Source: an uncultured Roseovarius sp. (GTDB taxonomy: Bacteria; Pseudomonadota; Alphaproteobacteria; Rhodobacterales; Rhodobacteraceae). From it: 64,000 nt of DNA. This document shows, piece after piece, positions 43,958-55,864 of this stretch. The stretch's first letter is position 1. Each line of letters starts with the position of its first letter. The DNA lies in the NCBI GenBank assembly GCA_947503145.1, contig CANNCP010000007.1, positions 168,409 through 232,408 on the forward strand. The letters are read 5' to 3'. Made by a program: the position numbers and the translations under genes. The notes below the pieces were generated by a model. It was not told the origin of the DNA and made no database searches. It worked only from the letters and a program-made list of their open reading frames with translations.

Positions 43958-46878
43958 GGATCGACGGCAAGGGCCAGATTGACCGCACGCGCCCGGTCAA
44001 CTTTACCTTTGACGGGCACCGCTATCAGGGGTTCGCAGGCGATACGCTGGCCTCGGCGCTGTTGGCCAACGGCATCCGCCTGATGGGCCGGTCGTTCAAA
44101 TATCACCGCCCGCGCGGCGTGCTGACAGCCGGCTCCGAAGAGCCGAACGCCCTCGTGACCACTGGCCTCGGCCCCGCGCAGGAACCGAATGTGCGCGCCA
44201 CCACGCTGGAGTTGCACGAGGGGCTGATTGCGCGCAGCCAGAACCGCTGGCCCTCGCTGGGCTGGGACGCGATGGCGATCAATGATCTTGCCGCGCCCTT
44301 TCTCGGCGCCGGTTTCTACTACAAGACGTTCATGTGGCCGCGCAAATTCTGGGAAGCGGTCTATGAGCCGATCATTCGCCGCGCGGCAGGTCTTGGTGCA
44401 CTGTCCGGCGAGGCAGTCACCGAGAAATACGAGCGCGCCTGGGCGCATTGCGATCTGCTGGTAATCGGCGCAGGTCCGGCAGGGCTGATGGCGGCACAGG
44501 TCGCGGCAGAGGCCGGGGCCGATGTGATCCTCGTCGATGAGGATACGCTGCCCGGCGGGCGACTGAATGCCGAGCGGCTGGAAGTGGGCGGTGTCCCCGG
44601 CACACAATGGGCCACCGATCTGGCCGATGATCTGGCGGCAATGCCGAATGTGCGGATCATGACCCGCACTACCGTCACGGGCGCCTATGATGGCGGCACA
44701 TATGGCGCGCTGGAGCGGATCGCACATGATACGGCCATGCGTCCCGGTGCCCCGCTGGAGTGTTTCTGGCGGATCGTGGCCAAACGCTGCATTCTGGCGG
44801 CAGGCGCGCTGGAACGCCCCGTTGCGTTTCAGAACAACGACCGTCCCGGCATCATGATGGCCGGAGCCGTGCGCGCCTATCTCAATCGCTGGGGCGTTGT
44901 GGACGGACGTAACGTGGCGATTTTCGGCAATAGTGACGACGCGCACCGCACGGCTTCGGACCTGATTGCCGCGGGCGTGCACGTCAGCGCGCTGATCGAC
45001 TCGCGGCATCACGCAACCTGCGATCTTGACGTGCCGTTCTACGCCGGTGCTCAGGTGTCGAACGCCGAAGGGCGCAAATCGCTGGAGGCGATCACCATCA
45101 GCCGCGCCTCGGGCGTGGACAAGGTGCAGGCCGAATGCCTCGCCATGTCGGGTGGCTGGAACCCTTCGGTGCATCTGACCTGCCACATGAACGGGCGGCC
45201 CGTGTGGAACGCCGATATCGCGGCCTTTGTCCCCACCGAGGGCACAATACCGGGCATGAGCACGGCGGGTGCCTGCCGCGGCGACTTCTCGACCCGCGCC
45301 TGTCTGGAAGGTGGCGCAAGGGCGGCGGCAGAGGTGCTGGAGGCGCTCGGCCTCAGGGTGCCGCAGATCGAGATGCCCAAGGCCGAAGACAGCGTCTATG
45401 AGATCACCCCGCTCTGGGCGGTGCCCGGCAAGGGCCGCGCATGGCTCGACTTCCAGAACGATGTGACGGTCAAGGACGTGAAACAGGCCGCGACCGAAAA
45501 TTTCCGCTCGGTCGAGCATATGAAGCGCTACACGACCCAAGGCATGGCCCCCGATCAGGGCAAGAACTCCAACGTGGCCGCATTGGCGGTGCTGGCCGAC
45601 GCCACCGGGCGCGGCATCCCCGAGACCGGCACCACCACGTTCCGCCCGCCTTATGTCCCCGTACCCATCGCCGCGATGGGAGCCGGCGCGCAGGGCAAGG
45701 GCTTTGCTCCGCAGCGGTTCACCACCAGCCACGCCGCCAGCGTGGAACACGGCGCGCCGATGATCGAGGCCGGGCTGTGGTACCGGCCCAGCTACTTTCC
45801 GCAGGCAGGCGAGACGCATTGGCGGCAGTCCTGCGACCGTGAAGTGAACATGGTGCGCAATACGGTGGGCATCGCCGATGTCTCGACCTTGGGCAAGATC
45901 GACATTCAGGGGCCGGATGCCGGCGCACTGCTCGATCTGGTCTATACCAACTTCATGTCGACGCTGAAGGTGGGCCGCGTGCGCTATGGGCTGATGTTGC
46001 GCGAGGACGGTCATGTCATGGACGACGGCACCTGCGCACGGCTGGGCGAGGCGCATTACCTGATTACCACGACCACGGCGGCGGCAGGACAGGTGATGCG
46101 GCATCTGGAGTTTGTGCATCAGTGCCTCGTGCCGCATCTGGATGTGCGGTTCATGTCCGTGACCGAGCACTGGGCACAGTTTGCTATTGCCGGGCCGCAA
46201 TCGCGTGCGCTGCTGGACGATCTGCTCGACGCACCGGCGGGCGATCTGGCCTTCATGGGCTGCGGCGACGTGACGGTGGACGGGATTGCCGCACGGCTCT
46301 TTCGCATCTCGTTCTCGGGTGAACATGCCTATGAACTGGCGGTTCCGGCATCCTATGGCGACGCACTCTTTCGCGAACTGGTGACATGCGCCGAGGCGCT
46401 GGGGGGCGGGCCTTACGGGATGGAGGCGCTGAATGTGCTGCGTATCGAAAAAGGTTTCATCACCCATGCGGAAATCCACGGGCGCGTGACGGCAGGCGAT
46501 ATCGGCATGGCCCGGATGATCAGCGCCAAAAAGGACTGCATCGGCAAAACAGCAGCAGCGCGTCCCGGTCTGGTCGAGGACGGGCGCGAACAGATGGTCG
46601 GGTTGACGCCGGTAGGCGCCATCAAGAAGCTGACCAGCGGGGCGCATCTGTTCAATCAGGAGGATGAAGTCGTGCGCGTCAACGATCAGGGTTATATCAC
46701 CTCTGCCGGGTTCTCTCCGACCTTCGGCTGCTTTCTGGGCCTTGGGTTCCTCAGGGATGGCCTCAGCCGTCATGGCGAAGTGGTGCGCATGGTCGATCAC
46801 CTGAACGGTATCGAGACACTGGTAAAAGTGCAGGACCCGGTGCAGTTCGATCCCGAAGGAGGACGCACCCGTGATTGA
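43954..46878 (+). CDS. soxA: sarcosine oxidase subunit alpha
   Basis: Large subunit, 974 residues, binding NAD and tetrahydrofolate. The N-terminal 2Fe-2S-like region (FTFDGHRYQGFAGDTLASAL) lacks cluster cysteines, as in the family. A Rossmann motif VIGAGPAGLMAAQ (about 170) follows. The C-terminal third (about 590-970) is a GcvT-like aminomethyltransferase domain that captures the one-carbon unit on THF. It overlaps soxD by four bases and soxG by eight, indicating tight coupling. Confidence 0.97.
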   Translation: MRIDGKGQIDRTRPVNFTFDGHRYQGFAGDTLASALLANGIRLMGRSFKYHRPRGVLTAGSEEPNALVTTGLGPAQEPNVRATTLELHEGLIARSQNRWPSLGWDAMAINDLAAPFLGAGFYYKTFMWPRKFWEAVYEPIIRRAAGLGALSGEAVTEKYERAWAHCDLLVIGAGPAGLMAAQVAAEAGADVILVDEDTLPGGRLNAERLEVGGVPGTQWATDLADDLAAMPNVRIMTRTTVTGAYDGGTYGALERIAHDTAMRPGAPLECFWRIVAKRCILAAGALERPVAFQNNDRPGIMMAGAVRAYLNRWGVVDGRNVAIFGNSDDAHRTASDLIAAGVHVSALIDSRHHATCDLDVPFYAGAQVSNAEGRKSLEAITISRASGVDKVQAECLAMSGGWNPSVHLTCHMNGRPVWNADIAAFVPTEGTIPGMSTAGACRGDFSTRACLEGGARAAAEVLEALGLRVPQIEMPKAEDSVYEITPLWAVPGKGRAWLDFQNDVTVKDVKQAATENFRSVEHMKRYTTQGMAPDQGKNSNVAALAVLADATGRGIPETGTTTFRPPYVPVPIAAMGAGAQGKGFAPQRFTTSHAASVEHGAPMIEAGLWYRPSYFPQAGETHWRQSCDREVNMVRNTVGIADVSTLGKIDIQGPDAGALLDLVYTNFMSTLKVGRVRYGLMLREDGHVMDDGTCARLGEAHYLITTTTAAAGQVMRHLEFVHQCLVPHLDVRFMSVTEHWAQFAIAGPQSRALLDDLLDAPAGDLAFMGCGDVTVDGIAARLFRISFSGEHAYELAVPASYGDALFRELVTCAEALGGGPYGMEALNVLRIEKGFITHAEIHGRVTAGDIGMARMISAKKDCIGKTAAARPGLVEDGREQMVGLTPVGAIKKLTSGAHLFNQEDEVVRVNDQGYITSAGFSPTFGCFLGLGFLRDGLSRHGEVVRMVDHLNGIETLVKVQDPVQFDPEGGRTRD

Positions 46879-47422
46879 TCTAAACCCTGTATCCCCCTGC
46901 GCGGGCCTTTTGCCCATCAAGATAGGCGCGCTTCGCCTGACAGAGGCGGAGGCCGGCACGATCACCTCGCTCAGCCCCTACAAGGGCCGGGAGGACACGC
47001 TGTCAGACGCGCTGAAAGCAGCCCACGGCATGGCCTTTCCCGCGCCGAACCGCACAACGGGCAAGGACGGCAGCCGCGCGATCTGGTTCGGCCTGCGGCA
47101 GGCGCTGCTGCTGGGGCCTGTGCCGGATGCCGCGCTGGCCAAACATGCCGCGCTCACCGATCAGTCCGATGGCTGGTCGGTGGTGCGACTGAGTGGGCCG
47201 GGTGCGGCAGACGTACTGGCACGGCTGGTGCCGCTCGATCTGCGCGACGGCCACTTCAGAAACGGTCACACGGCGCGCACCGACCTGATGCACATGGCCG
47301 CATCGCTCACGCGGATCAGCGCGGATAGCTGGCAGATCATGGTATTTCGCAGCTTTGCGCAGACACTCGCCCATGACCTGAAAACCGCGATGCAAGGCGT
47401 TGCGGCCCGTGGCGGGGTCTGA
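46871..47422 (+). CDS. soxG: sarcosine oxidase subunit gamma
   Basis: Fourth subunit of the tetramer, 183 residues, with a GcvT-related fold; motifs include IWFGLRQALLLG and VVRLSGPGAADVLARLVPLDL. It is thought to support assembly rather than catalysis. It starts inside the end of soxA (8-base overlap) and ends the operon. No folate or serine-cycle gene follows in this window, unlike some sox operons. Confidence 0.94.
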   Translation: MIDLNPVSPCAGLLPIKIGALRLTEAEAGTITSLSPYKGREDTLSDALKAAHGMAFPAPNRTTGKDGSRAIWFGLRQALLLGPVPDAALAKHAALTDQSDGWSVVRLSGPGAADVLARLVPLDLRDGHFRNGHTARTDLMHMAASLTRISADSWQIMVFRSFAQTLAHDLKTAMQGVAARGGV

Positions 47423-47464
47423 CAGGATGACAAACTGAAACGCCAAACCAGCCAAGGTATCGCC

Positions 47465-47770
47465 ATGTTCCGCACCGCCGCCATCCTCTCATTCATTCTC
47501 GTGCTGCCCGCAGGCGCGAACGCCGCTGATGACAAAACCGCCAATTGCGTGGCCACAGCCGGCATTGTCGCGGATGCAGTGGACCAGCGCACGGGGGGCA
47601 ACACGAAAGCAGCCACAACTGAGTTCCTGACATCAGATGAGGGCGGGATCGACGACAAGTATGATCCGGCAGTGCCGATGCTGGTCGAGTGGGTCTTTAC
47701 CCTGCCCGAAGATCAGCTGACCGAAGACGCGTCCACCGCGTTCGAAAAGGCATGTCTGGAGCATAATTAA
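47465..47770 (+). CDS. small secreted protein, unknown function
   Basis: A 101-residue product with a clear signal peptide (about 1-22, FRTAAILSFILVLPAGANAA) and a mature part of about 79 acidic residues with two cysteines (in TANCVATAG and KACLEHN) that could form one disulfide. I do not recognise a family. AAGG lies 7 bases before the ATG. It follows soxG by 42 bases and may be co-transcribed, although its function need not be related. Its TAA stop is at the start of a palindromic repeat. Confidence 0.7.
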   Translation: MFRTAAILSFILVLPAGANAADDKTANCVATAGIVADAVDQRTGGNTKAATTEFLTSDEGGIDDKYDPAVPMLVEWVFTLPEDQLTEDASTAFEKACLEHN

Positions 47771-47829
47771 AGCGTTTCATCTTTGACCTGAGACATCAGA
47801 TAAAGGTGAAACGCGCGAAACACTTTAAG
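47768..47829. repeat. dispersed palindromic element, copy E (fullest copy)
   Basis: taaagcgtttcatctttg, centre acctgagacatcagat, arm aaaggtgaaacgc, tail gcgaaacactttaa. The left arm can pair with the inner arm (gtgaaacgc) or with the tail (gaaacacttt, 47817-47826). The first three bases are the stop codon of the preceding gene. The rest of the gap to dnaG shows no gene. Confidence 0.85.
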
Positions 47830-47938
47830 ACACGCCTGCACACAGGCCGCGCGAGCCATTTCGGATAATTGCGCGGCCTCGCACTTCGAATCACTGCCCC
47901 TCCTTGGCTATGGCTCCGACTCAGCCCATATTGGCACC

Positions 47939-49900
47939 ATGTCCTTGCCCCCTGGCTTCCTTGATGAATTGCGTACACGCACCTCGCTGACCCAAGTGGT
48001 CGGTCGCAAGGTGATGTGGGACAATCGCAAATCGAATCCGGGCAAGGGTGACATGTGGGCCCCCTGCCCGTTTCATCATGAGAAATCCGCCAGCTTTCAC
48101 GTCGATGACCAAAAGGGTTTCTATTACTGCTTTGGCTGCCACGCCAAGGGCGATGCTATCAGCTTTGTCCGCGAGACCGAGAATGTGGAATTCATCGAAG
48201 CGGTGCGCATTCTCGCGGGCGAGGCCGGTTTGCCGATGCCCGAACGCGACCCGCAGGCGCAGGCCAAGGCCGACAGGCGCACGCAACTGACAGAGGTGAT
48301 GGAGCAGGCGGTGCAGCATTTCCGCCTGACATTGAAAACCGGCGCCGGCTCTGCGGCGCGTGATTATCTGGACCGGCGCGGGTTGGACGCGGCCACGCAG
48401 GACCGGTTCGAGATCGGCTTTGCCCCCGATGGCTGGCAGAAACTATGGGACCACCTGACCGCAAAGGACATAGCGCCCGACCTGATCATGGATTGCGGCC
48501 TGGCACGGCCCAGCACCAGGGGCGGCAAGCCATATGATGTATTCCGGGGGCGCATCATGTTCCCGATCCGCGACCCGCGCGGACGCTGCATCGCCTTTGG
48601 CGGGCGCGCGATGGATCCCAACGACAACGCCAAATACCTCAACTCGCCCGAGACCGAGCTGTTCGACAAATCCCGCACGCTCTACAATTTCGCGCCTGCA
48701 CGCGAGGCAACGGGAAAAGGCGCGCCGCTGATCGTGGCCGAAGGGTATATGGATGTGATCGCGTTGGCGCAGGCGGGCTTTGGCGCCGCTGTGGCCCCAC
48801 TGGGCACGGCGGTCACGGAACTCCAGCTGCAACTGCTATGGCGCATCGCGGACGAGCCTATCATGGCGCTCGACGGCGACCGGGCAGGGCTGGCCGCCGC
48901 GCACCGGGTGATCGACCTGGCGCTGCCATTGCTGGAAGCGGGCAAGTCGCTGCGCTTTGCCTTGATGCCCGAAGGCAAGGACCCCGACGATATCCTGCGT
49001 GCCGAGGGCAAGGGCGCGGTGCAAAAGCTGCTGGAGGGGGCGCTGCCGATGGTGCAGCTCTTGTGGCAGCGCGAGACGGAAGGCCGCGATTTCGACAGCC
49101 CCGAGCGCAAGGCCGCCCTCGACAAGGTGCTGCGCGAAAAGATCGGCCTGATCCGCGATCCGTCGATCCACGGCCATTACGGCCAGGCGATCAAGGACTT
49201 GCGCTGGCATCTCTTTTCACCGCGCAGGACGTCCTCGGGCGGCAGCAAGGGCGGCAAGAACGCTAAGGGTGGCTGGGCCAAAGCCGATCTGTCGGCGCGC
49301 GCCAGCACGAAAAAATCACTGCTAGTCAAGTCCGCAGACGGCACCCTGGACCACAAGCGCGAGGCCGTCATCCTTGCGGCGCTCATCGCCACGCCCGATA
49401 TCTGCCCGGATTTCGAAACCCCGCTACAAGAGATGGAATGCCGTGACCGCCTGCATTCCCAATTGCGCGATCTGCTGTTACGTTACGCGGCGGATGGCAA
49501 AGACGCTGTCAACGCCGAAATCAACCGGTCAGTGGGGCCAGATACCCTTGAAACCCTCATGGCATTACCCCATGTCGCCATAAGCCCCCCGGTACGACAT
49601 CCTGGGGACGTGGCGCTGGCCCAGATGACCGTCGCCGAGGAACTGGCCAAGATCGCCGCCAAGCGAGGGTTGCAGGCGGAGATCGTGGATGCGGCAGAAG
49701 ATATGATGGGCCTTGCCGACGAGGCCGTGACATGGCGTCTGGGACAGGCCGCCGAAGCCCGAAACCGTGCCGTGCGCAGCCAGCAGGAGGACCAGGCCGA
49801 ATACGACCTCGCGGAGAACGGCGCGCGAATCAATCGTGGCGAACGCAAGGAGTTTGACGCACTTCTGGACAAGATCAGCTTCTCCAAAACGCGCCGTTGA
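47939..49900 (+). CDS. dnaG: DNA primase
   Basis: Synthesises RNA primers at the replication fork. The 653 residues comprise a CHC2 zinc finger (C43, H46, C64, C67), a catalytic core with Toprim motif VAEGYMDVIALAQ (about 263-275) and DGDRAG, and a C-terminal helicase-binding region. A low-complexity glycine/lysine linker (SSGGSKGGKNAKGG) lies near residue 430. No strong ribosome site precedes the ATG. Together with rpoD it forms the core of the macromolecular synthesis cluster; rpsU is absent here. Confidence 0.97.
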   Translation: MSLPPGFLDELRTRTSLTQVVGRKVMWDNRKSNPGKGDMWAPCPFHHEKSASFHVDDQKGFYYCFGCHAKGDAISFVRETENVEFIEAVRILAGEAGLPMPERDPQAQAKADRRTQLTEVMEQAVQHFRLTLKTGAGSAARDYLDRRGLDAATQDRFEIGFAPDGWQKLWDHLTAKDIAPDLIMDCGLARPSTRGGKPYDVFRGRIMFPIRDPRGRCIAFGGRAMDPNDNAKYLNSPETELFDKSRTLYNFAPAREATGKGAPLIVAEGYMDVIALAQAGFGAAVAPLGTAVTELQLQLLWRIADEPIMALDGDRAGLAAAHRVIDLALPLLEAGKSLRFALMPEGKDPDDILRAEGKGAVQKLLEGALPMVQLLWQRETEGRDFDSPERKAALDKVLREKIGLIRDPSIHGHYGQAIKDLRWHLFSPRRTSSGGSKGGKNAKGGWAKADLSARASTKKSLLVKSADGTLDHKREAVILAALIATPDICPDFETPLQEMECRDRLHSQLRDLLLRYAADGKDAVNAEINRSVGPDTLETLMALPHVAISPPVRHPGDVALAQMTVAEELAKIAAKRGLQAEIVDAAEDMMGLADEAVTWRLGQAAEARNRAVRSQQEDQAEYDLAENGARINRGERKEFDALLDKISFSKTRR

Positions 49901-49946
49901 GGTCACTTGGGGAAGAATAGTTAAGAAAAACAGGGTAAACGGGTTG

Positions 49947-49978
49947 CGAATCATCCAGCGAAACTGATGATTCGTTTT
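49947..49978 (+). terminator. possible terminator or attenuator between dnaG and rpoD
   Basis: CGAATCATC (49947-49955) and GATGATTCG (49966-49974) pair over 9 bp around a 10-base loop and are followed by TTTTC. The stem is AT-rich, so termination may be partial, leaving read-through into rpoD. Confidence 0.45.
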
Positions 49979-50016
49979 CAGCGAATCACCCGCGCCCCAC
50001 CTCTCAGGAGAATTTC

Positions 50017-52005
<1,989 letters not shown>

Positions 52006-52038
52006 CCCCCAACCCCTTGTAACCCTGAGACGTCTGAC

Positions 52039-52075
52039 CATGATCGGGCCGGAATGACCTTCCGGCCCGATCATG
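52039..52075 (+). other. 15-bp perfect hairpin downstream of rpoD
   Basis: CATGATCGGGCCGGA (52039-52053) and TCCGGCCCGATCATG (52061-52075) are perfectly complementary around a 7-base loop. No T-run follows. It probably protects or ends the rpoD transcript, but it is not a classical intrinsic terminator. Confidence 0.6.
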
Positions 52076-52089
52076 TGGGAAAATGGGGT

Positions 52090-52139
52090 TGAATTATTTC
52101 ATCTTGCTTCCGATTCAGAAACAAGCCGAAACACTTTAA
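52090..52139. repeat. degenerate palindromic element
   Basis: tgaattatttcatcttgctt, centre ccgattcagaaaca, then agccgaaacactttaac. The tail GAAACACTTTAA is identical to copy E. The TAA stop of the minus-strand SDR gene (52136-52138) is formed by this tail. Confidence 0.55.
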
Positions 52140-52813
52140 CCTGTCGGCATCACAAAGACTTCCTGCACGTTCGCGTGGCGGGGCTGCTCCAGTGCATAGA
52201 GCACCGCGCGGGCAACATCCTCGGGCTTCAGCTTGTCAGGTTTGGGCTGCTCAAAGAACGGTGTATCGACCATTCCCGGCGCGATCACCGTGGCCCGCCC
52301 GCCCCAGTCGCGCATCTCTTCGGCGACGTTTCCAGCCAGCCCGTGCACGAACCATTTCGACGCGCCGTAGACAGAGCCCGCGATATGCCTGCGCCCTGCC
52401 GCTGATCCGGTCACGACAAAATGCCCCCGGGACGCCTTGAGCGCGCCATAGGCGGCCTTGAGCGTCAGCAACGGGCCAAGGACGTTGACCCCGATCATGC
52501 TGCACCACTCTTCGGGATCGCCATTCTCGATGCCCGGCGTATCCAGCCCGGTGCCCGCATTCGCAAATACCGCATCCACGCCGCCGAAATGTTCGACCGT
52601 CTTGCCGATCGCCCGTCCCAGCGCATCAAGGTCCGTCACGTCGCCGACCAGGGCCAGCGCGCGGTCCGTGCCAATCTGTTCGGACAAACCCTCCAGCCTG
52701 TCCCGGTTGCGGGCAAAAAGCGCCACGCGCCAGCCTGCATCGGCGGCCTGCCGGGCGGTGGCCTCGCCGATGCCCGATGATGCACCTGTGATAAACAGAA
52801 CTCTCTCACTCAT
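52136..52813 (-). CDS. short-chain dehydrogenase/reductase
   Basis: A cytoplasmic NAD(P)-dependent oxidoreductase of 225 residues in the classical SDR family. The cofactor motif is TGASSGIGEA (9-18), NAG follows at about 85-87, and the active-site YGASK is at about 145-149. The sequence resembles SDRs of the YdfG/serine 3-dehydrogenase group, but the substrate is not predictable. I chose the ATG at 52813 because AAGGAG is close upstream. Direct GATAAC repeats lie 40-65 bases upstream. Confidence 0.85.
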   Translation of the reverse strand: MSERVLFITGASSGIGEATARQAADAGWRVALFARNRDRLEGLSEQIGTDRALALVGDVTDLDALGRAIGKTVEHFGGVDAVFANAGTGLDTPGIENGDPEEWCSMIGVNVLGPLLTLKAAYGALKASRGHFVVTGSAAGRRHIAGSVYGASKWFVHGLAGNVAEEMRDWGGRATVIAPGMVDTPFFEQPKPDKLKPEDVARAVLYALEQPRHANVQEVFVMPTG

Positions 52814-52852
52814 GGGGTCTCCTTCGCATGTCGAGGGTAATATTTGCATAAT

Positions 52853-52878
52853 GATAACACTTAGATAACAGGGATAAC
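52853..52878 (-). repeat. three GTTATC direct repeats upstream of the SDR gene
   Basis: GATAAC occurs at 52853-52858, 52864-52869 and 52873-52878 (GTTATC on the minus strand), with spacings of 11 and 9 bases. They lie in the SDR promoter region and may bind a regulator on one face of the helix. Confidence 0.4.
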
Positions 52879-53025
52879 ATGTGCGGGGATGAAAGCTCTG
52901 CCGCGTGCATCTTGGGGGTCAAATTTCCGTCTACCCAAAACCTTGCGGCTCGCCTATAGTGACTGTGGTTAGCATGGGCAGCAGACCCATCATCCAAGAG
53001 GCAGAGAAGAGAAGGGGACACGCCG

Positions 53026-53508
53026 ATGCGCTGCCCGTTTTGCGGAAATATTGAAACCCAGGTAAAAGATTCCCGACCCGCCGAAGAGCATGTCTCGATC
53101 CGGCGCAGGCGCCTCTGCCCCGGTTGCGGCGGACGGTTCACCACCTATGAGCGGGTTCAACTACGTGATCTGGTCGTGGTCAAAAGCAGCGGTCGCCGCG
53201 AGGATTTCGACCGGGATAAGCTGGAACGCTCCATCCGCATCGCCCTGCAGAAACGCCCCGTGGCACCCGAGCGCGTGGAACAGATGATCTCTGGCATCGT
53301 CCGGCGACTGGAGAGCACGGGCGAGACCGACATCCCGTCCAAGACCGTGGGCGAGATCGTGATGGAGAGCCTGGCGCGGATCGACACGGTGGCCTATGTG
53401 CGCTTTGCCAGTGTCTACAAGAACTTCCAGGCGGCAGACGATTTCGACAAATTCGTGAGTGAACTGCGCCCTGATGTACCCGCGGGCGAAGACAAGAAGG
53501 ACACGTGA
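53026..53508 (+). CDS. nrdR: transcriptional repressor NrdR
   Basis: Represses ribonucleotide reductase genes in response to ATP/dATP. The 160 residues comprise a zinc ribbon (C3, C6, C31, C34) and an ATP-cone domain (about 49-139, from [17 protein letters not shown]). The family start MRCPFC fixes the ATG. The stop overlaps the ribD GTG (GTGA), a conserved nrdR-ribD arrangement in alphaproteobacteria. No NrdR box was recognised near it. Confidence 0.97.
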   Translation: MRCPFCGNIETQVKDSRPAEEHVSIRRRRLCPGCGGRFTTYERVQLRDLVVVKSSGRREDFDRDKLERSIRIALQKRPVAPERVEQMISGIVRRLESTGETDIPSKTVGEIVMESLARIDTVAYVRFASVYKNFQAADDFDKFVSELRPDVPAGEDKKDT

Positions 53509-54599
53509 GCCAGTCCGACAACCGCTATATGCGCATGGCCCTGATGCTGGGCCGCAGGGGCCAGGGCAACACCTGGCCCAACCCTGCCGTGGGCTGCGTG
53601 ATCGTGCGCGACGGTCGTATTGTCGGGCGCGGCTGGACCGCCCCGGGCGGGCGACCGCATGCCGAGCCCCGGGCGCTGGCGCAGGCAGGCAGCGCGGCGC
53701 GTGGCGCCACCGCCTATGTGACGCTGGAGCCTTGCGCCCATCATGGACGGACCCCGCCCTGCGCCGAGGCACTGATTGCGGCAGGTGTGGCGCGGGTGGT
53801 GGCCCCTTTTGCCGACAGCAATCCGCGTGTATCCGGACGCGGGTTCGAGATGTTGCGCGCGGCAAGCATCGACGTGACAACCGGGGTGATGTCCGCAGAA
53901 GCAGGCCGCGATCTGGCAGGTTTCCTCTGCCGCACCGAACTGGGCCGCCCCGAAGTGACGCTGAAACTCGCCACCTCCTTTGACGGGCGCATTGCGACGG
54001 CAAGCGGCCACAGCCAGTGGATCACCGGCCCCGCCGCACGGCGCGCCGTGCACGGGCTGCGCGCGCGTCACGACGCGGTCATGGTGGGCGCAGGCACTGC
54101 ACGGGCAGACGATCCCGGCCTCACGGTGCGGGACATGGGGGCCGTGCATCAGCCAGTGCGCGTGGTCATTTCGCGCCGCCTTGATATCCCGCTGATGTCC
54201 CAGCTGGCACGCACCGCACGCGAGGTTCCGGTCTGGCTTTGCCACGGCCCCGATGCAGACAGTGCGCTGATCGAGGCCTGGACCGGCCTGGGTGCCCGGC
54301 TGCTGTCCTGCGGGCTGAAGGGGCGACAGCTGGACATGGCGGCCGTCCTGCACGAACTGGGCCAGGCGGGCCTGACACGAGTGCTCTGCGAAGGCGGCGG
54401 CGCGCTGGCGGCATCACTGCTGAACGCCGGTCTGGTGGATCGGCTGGTGGGGTTCACCGCCGGGCTGGCCATCGGGGCCGAAGGTCTGCCCGGCATCGGC
54501 GCACTGGGAATAGCGCGGCTGGAAGAGGCGGCGCGTTTCACCCTCGAAGATGTGCAGCCGGTGGGCGTTGATATCATGCATCTGTGGCGCCGCGCCTGA
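53505..54599 (+). CDS. ribD: bifunctional diaminohydroxyphosphoribosylaminopyrimidine deaminase / 5-amino-6-(5-phosphoribosylamino)uracil reductase
   Basis: Catalyses two successive steps of riboflavin synthesis. The 364 residues have a CDA-type deaminase domain with HAEPRAL and [11 protein letters not shown] zinc motifs (about 48-84) and a C-terminal reductase domain (about 147-360) starting [14 protein letters not shown]. It begins with GTG, overlapping the nrdR stop by four bases. In many relatives ribE follows; here the next gene is on the opposite strand and ribE is at 31390. Confidence 0.96.
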   Translation: MSQSDNRYMRMALMLGRRGQGNTWPNPAVGCVIVRDGRIVGRGWTAPGGRPHAEPRALAQAGSAARGATAYVTLEPCAHHGRTPPCAEALIAAGVARVVAPFADSNPRVSGRGFEMLRAASIDVTTGVMSAEAGRDLAGFLCRTELGRPEVTLKLATSFDGRIATASGHSQWITGPAARRAVHGLRARHDAVMVGAGTARADDPGLTVRDMGAVHQPVRVVISRRLDIPLMSQLARTAREVPVWLCHGPDADSALIEAWTGLGARLLSCGLKGRQLDMAAVLHELGQAGLTRVLCEGGGALAASLLNAGLVDRLVGFTAGLAIGAEGLPGIGALGIARLEEAARFTLEDVQPVGVDIMHLWRRA

Positions 54600-54647
54600 A
54601 GTGGCGACGCCAGAACCGCATACATCGCTCCCAAAGCCTTTGCCGCC

Positions 54648-55592
54648 TTACCTGCGCAGGACCACTTCCGCGCCCCGCTCTTCGGGTTCATCGTCGATCA
54701 GTTCCGTGGGGAAACCGGGCGCGCGGATCTCCAGCCCCGTCGCCTCCTCCAGCCGCTGAATGATCTGATCGGACTGCGCGCGCTCGCCGTAACGGCGCTG
54801 TCCGTCAGACATGATGTCGATGATCAGCGGCGAGATTTCCAGCGGTACACCGTGCATCTCGGCCAGCTTCTGGAATAGGCCGATATCCTTTTGCACCAGA
54901 TCCATGGTGAAATTCACATCACGCGAACCCGACAGGATCATCTGGCTTTCGGTTTCGTGCACAAACGAGGTGCCGGACGATACCTTGATCGCCTCATAGG
55001 TCGTCGCCAGATCCAGCCCCGCCGCCTTCATCACTGTCAGCGCCTCGCAGAGTGTCAGCAGGTTGGCGGTGGCCAGATAGTTGGTCATCACCTTCAGCAC
55101 GCTGGCGCTGCCCAGATCGCCGGTGTGCAGCGCCCGGCGCCCCATGATCGTCAAGAGCGGCAGAATACGCTCGAACGTGGCCCGGTCGCAGCCTGCATAG
55201 ATGCTGATGTTGCCTGTGTCCGCCCGGTGACAGCCGCCCGAGACCGGACAATCCACCGCCGCCCCGCCCCGCGCGATGACCTCGGCGCCCAGGCGCGCGA
55301 CCTCGCCTGCGTCGGTGGTGGACATCTCCATCCAGATCTTGCCGGGACCGACCTCGGGCAGCATCTCCTGCACGACCGCATCACTGGCGGCAGGGCTGGG
55401 CAGGCAGGTGATCACCGCGTCGCAATCCGCCATCATCGACGCCGGGCTGCCACCTGCGACGGCACCGCGTGCCACAAACGCCGCAACCAGAGCGGCGTCA
55501 AGGTCGTGCACCTGTAAATTCACGCCATTGCGCAAGAGGCTCCCCGATAGCTTGCCGCCGACATTGCCCAGTCCGATAAATCCGATTTCCAT
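54648..55592 (-). CDS. 3-hydroxyisobutyrate dehydrogenase-family NAD(P)-dependent oxidoreductase
   Basis: A beta-hydroxyacid dehydrogenase of 314 residues. The N-terminal Rossmann motif is GFIGLGNVGGKLSG (4-17), substrate-binding DCPVSGG is near 118-124, and the catalytic lysine is in KVMTNYLATAN (about 167-177). It could act on 3-hydroxyisobutyrate, tartronate semialdehyde or a similar hydroxyacid; which is not clear. AGGAGG lies directly upstream of the ATG at 55592; a frame open to 55700 lacks similarity. It is convergent with ribD. Confidence 0.88.
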   Translation of the reverse strand: MEIGFIGLGNVGGKLSGSLLRNGVNLQVHDLDAALVAAFVARGAVAGGSPASMMADCDAVITCLPSPAASDAVVQEMLPEVGPGKIWMEMSTTDAGEVARLGAEVIARGGAAVDCPVSGGCHRADTGNISIYAGCDRATFERILPLLTIMGRRALHTGDLGSASVLKVMTNYLATANLLTLCEALTVMKAAGLDLATTYEAIKVSSGTSFVHETESQMILSGSRDVNFTMDLVQKDIGLFQKLAEMHGVPLEISPLIIDIMSDGQRRYGERAQSDQIIQRLEEATGLEIRAPGFPTELIDDEPEERGAEVVLRR

Positions 55593-55864
55593 TACTGCCT
55601 CCTTGCATGTTTCAGGTTTCTCGCAGGGGCACCTCCGCACCCTCTTGCCTGTAACCGACACAAATGCCGCAAACTGACCTTTTCCAACGCCACCGCCCAC
55701 TGAAGCGCCCCCTGCCTGACGGCAATGTCACAAAGGCACAAGCCGCGCCGTGATCGCGTCCTCGCGATACGCAAATTCGCACACCGCCAGTGCCGCGCAG
55801 CACATTGAACCCCATTGGCGCAAAAAGCCCACAGCCCTATCTATGGGGTAAAGGAGACACAGCC

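Noticed and set aside
43912..46965. A 1017-codon open frame on the minus strand opposite soxA
   Set aside because: High GC makes the antisense frame of strongly coding genes stay open. The translation is rich in H, R, G and A without domain motifs, and soxA on the other strand is unmistakable.
52039..52075. A classical intrinsic terminator after rpoD
   Set aside because: The 15-bp stem is perfect but no T-run follows on either strand, so I list it only as a hairpin.
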